From: Candidatus Omnitrophota bacterium
GTDB taxonomy: Bacteria; Omnitrophota; Gorgyraeia; Aquiviventales; Aquiviventaceae
Assembly (NCBI GenBank): GCA_020057015.1
Contig: JAGVGS010000084.1
Coordinates: 1 to 6,922 of the forward strand
Reading direction: 5' to 3'
DNA: 6,922 nt
In this document: piece after piece, positions 6,278 through 6,922 of the stretch
Position numbering within the stretch: position 1 is the first letter of the stretch
Layout of the letters: every line of letters begins with the position of its first letter
Program-made: the position numbers and the translations under genes
Notes under the pieces: generated by a model
The model's input: the letters and a program-made list of their open reading frames with translations, nothing else
What the model was told of the DNA's origin: nothing
Database searches by the model: none

Positions 6278-6922
6278 TTAGGACGCGGCGGCGAGGGCGT
6301 GCGCGGCGAGCGTGGCGAACTTGGTAATCACCGCGACATGATCTTTGGTGAAGCGGCGCAGCGGGCTGTGCGAGCGTACATTCAGCACCCCGAGCACCGG
6401 CTGCGAAGGGCCGACGGCCATCGGGGCGACAATCGAAGAGACCACATCCGGGCGGGCCATCCGGTCTTGGATGCGTGGATCATCGCACGTGTCATCGAGT
6501 AACAACACCCGGCGCTCTGCCACCGCCAGGCCTGCGATGCCCTCCCCGAGCCGCCGGCGGGCCGCGGCAATCGCCCAGGGCTCGCGCAGCCCACTCGCCG
6601 CGCGCACCTCATAGGCCTCACTGGCCGGCTCGTAGACCATCACCGAGCCGCCATCGGCCGGTACCGCGGCCAAGGCAGCCTCGAGAATCGACTGCGCCAG
6701 GGGCACGGCAGGCGTCCCGTTCGGAGCATCCGACGCATCGCCACGCCTTGGCGCTTGCGCCCGGCCCAGTTCCTCCATCAGTGCTACCAGCGCTGCAAAC
6801 CCGGCATGGCTCATCGTCTTCAGCGACAGCAGCGTGGAGCGACAGACTTGCTCCGCGACGCCTGATTCGGGTGCCGCGGCCGGCGGCGGACCCACCAGCA
6901 GCGGTCCTAGGACCACGAAAGC
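6278..6922 (-). CDS. GAF-domain protein, N-terminus beyond the window
   Basis: The reading frame is open to the right edge, so the gene is probably cut. A GTG at 6916 is in frame but has no visible ribosome binding site within the window. Counting from that GTG, residues 73-212 form a GAF domain, a sensor fold that binds small ligands such as cyclic nucleotides or carries chromophores. Supporting motifs are GGSVMVYEP at 89-97, LGEGIAGLAV at 123-132, the acidic LLLDDTCDDPR at 138-148, SSIVAPM at 160-166 and PVLGVLNVRS at 173-182. The ligand cannot be told. Residues 1-72 hold a Pro/Ala-rich stretch and a likely helix (STLLSLKTMSHAGFAALVALMEELGRAQ) that may connect to an upstream sensor or receiver domain off the window. 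The protein ends right after the GAF domain, so any kinase or output domain would have to be N-terminal. The gene converges on the giant secreted gene across 20 bp with no clear terminator between them. A functional link to that gene is not shown. Confidence 0.82.
   Translation of the reverse strand, partial: AFVVLGPLLVGPPPAAAPESGVAEQVCRSTLLSLKTMSHAGFAALVALMEELGRAQAPRRGDASDAPNGTPAVPLAQSILEAALAAVPADGGSVMVYEPASEAYEVRAASGLREPWAIAAARRRLGEGIAGLAVAERRVLLLDDTCDDPRIQDRMARPDVVSSIVAPMAVGPSQPVLGVLNVRSHSPLRRFTKDHVAVITKFATLAAHALAAAS

Noticed and set aside
6240..6290. Bidirectional terminator between the convergent genes
   Set aside because: Only a four-base-pair CCCT/AGGG stem is visible around 6247-6261, with no T-run on either strand.

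Overview
The window is GC-rich (roughly 60%) bacterial DNA with three complete genes on the + strand and one partial gene on the - strand. A sigma-54 gene, Sec-type signal peptides and a very large secreted multidomain protein suggest a diderm (Gram-negative-type), probably environmental, bacterium. The phylum cannot be fixed from sequence reading alone. I considered Omnitrophota, Nitrospirota and NC10-type lineages, but this is only an impression.

Layout. Positions 1-178 hold no recognisable gene but contain a very good match to a sigma-54 (-24/-12) promoter at 117-133. It lies just upstream of rpoN (179-1582), which encodes the sigma-54 factor itself, so autoregulation is plausible. The 104-bp gap 1583-1686 contains a 12-bp near-perfect direct repeat (one copy palindromic). 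Its second half can pair with a terminator-like hairpin plus U-tract at 1713-1745. That hairpin lies inside the start of the next gene, so the arrangement resembles an attenuator. A small secreted helical protein (1687-2001) follows, and its stop codon overlaps the start of a 1419-residue secreted protein (1998-6257) in an ATGA junction. A GAF-domain gene (6278 to beyond the right edge) converges from the opposite strand, leaving a 20-bp gap.

How the parts may work together. The small and giant secreted proteins almost certainly form one translationally coupled unit. The giant protein reads as an FG-GAP/VCBS-type beta-propeller with a CUB-like domain inserted in it, followed by two cadherin/He_PIG-type Ig domains, a FlgD-type Ig domain, a MAM-like jelly roll, two Big_7-type Ig domains and a terminal carbohydrate-binding-like jelly roll. 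This composition suggests an extracellular adhesin or matrix protein. Whether rpoN transcription continues into this unit would depend on the terminator/antiterminator structure at 1646-1745, the most unusual regulatory feature here. No RNA genes, mobile elements or CRISPR arrays were seen.
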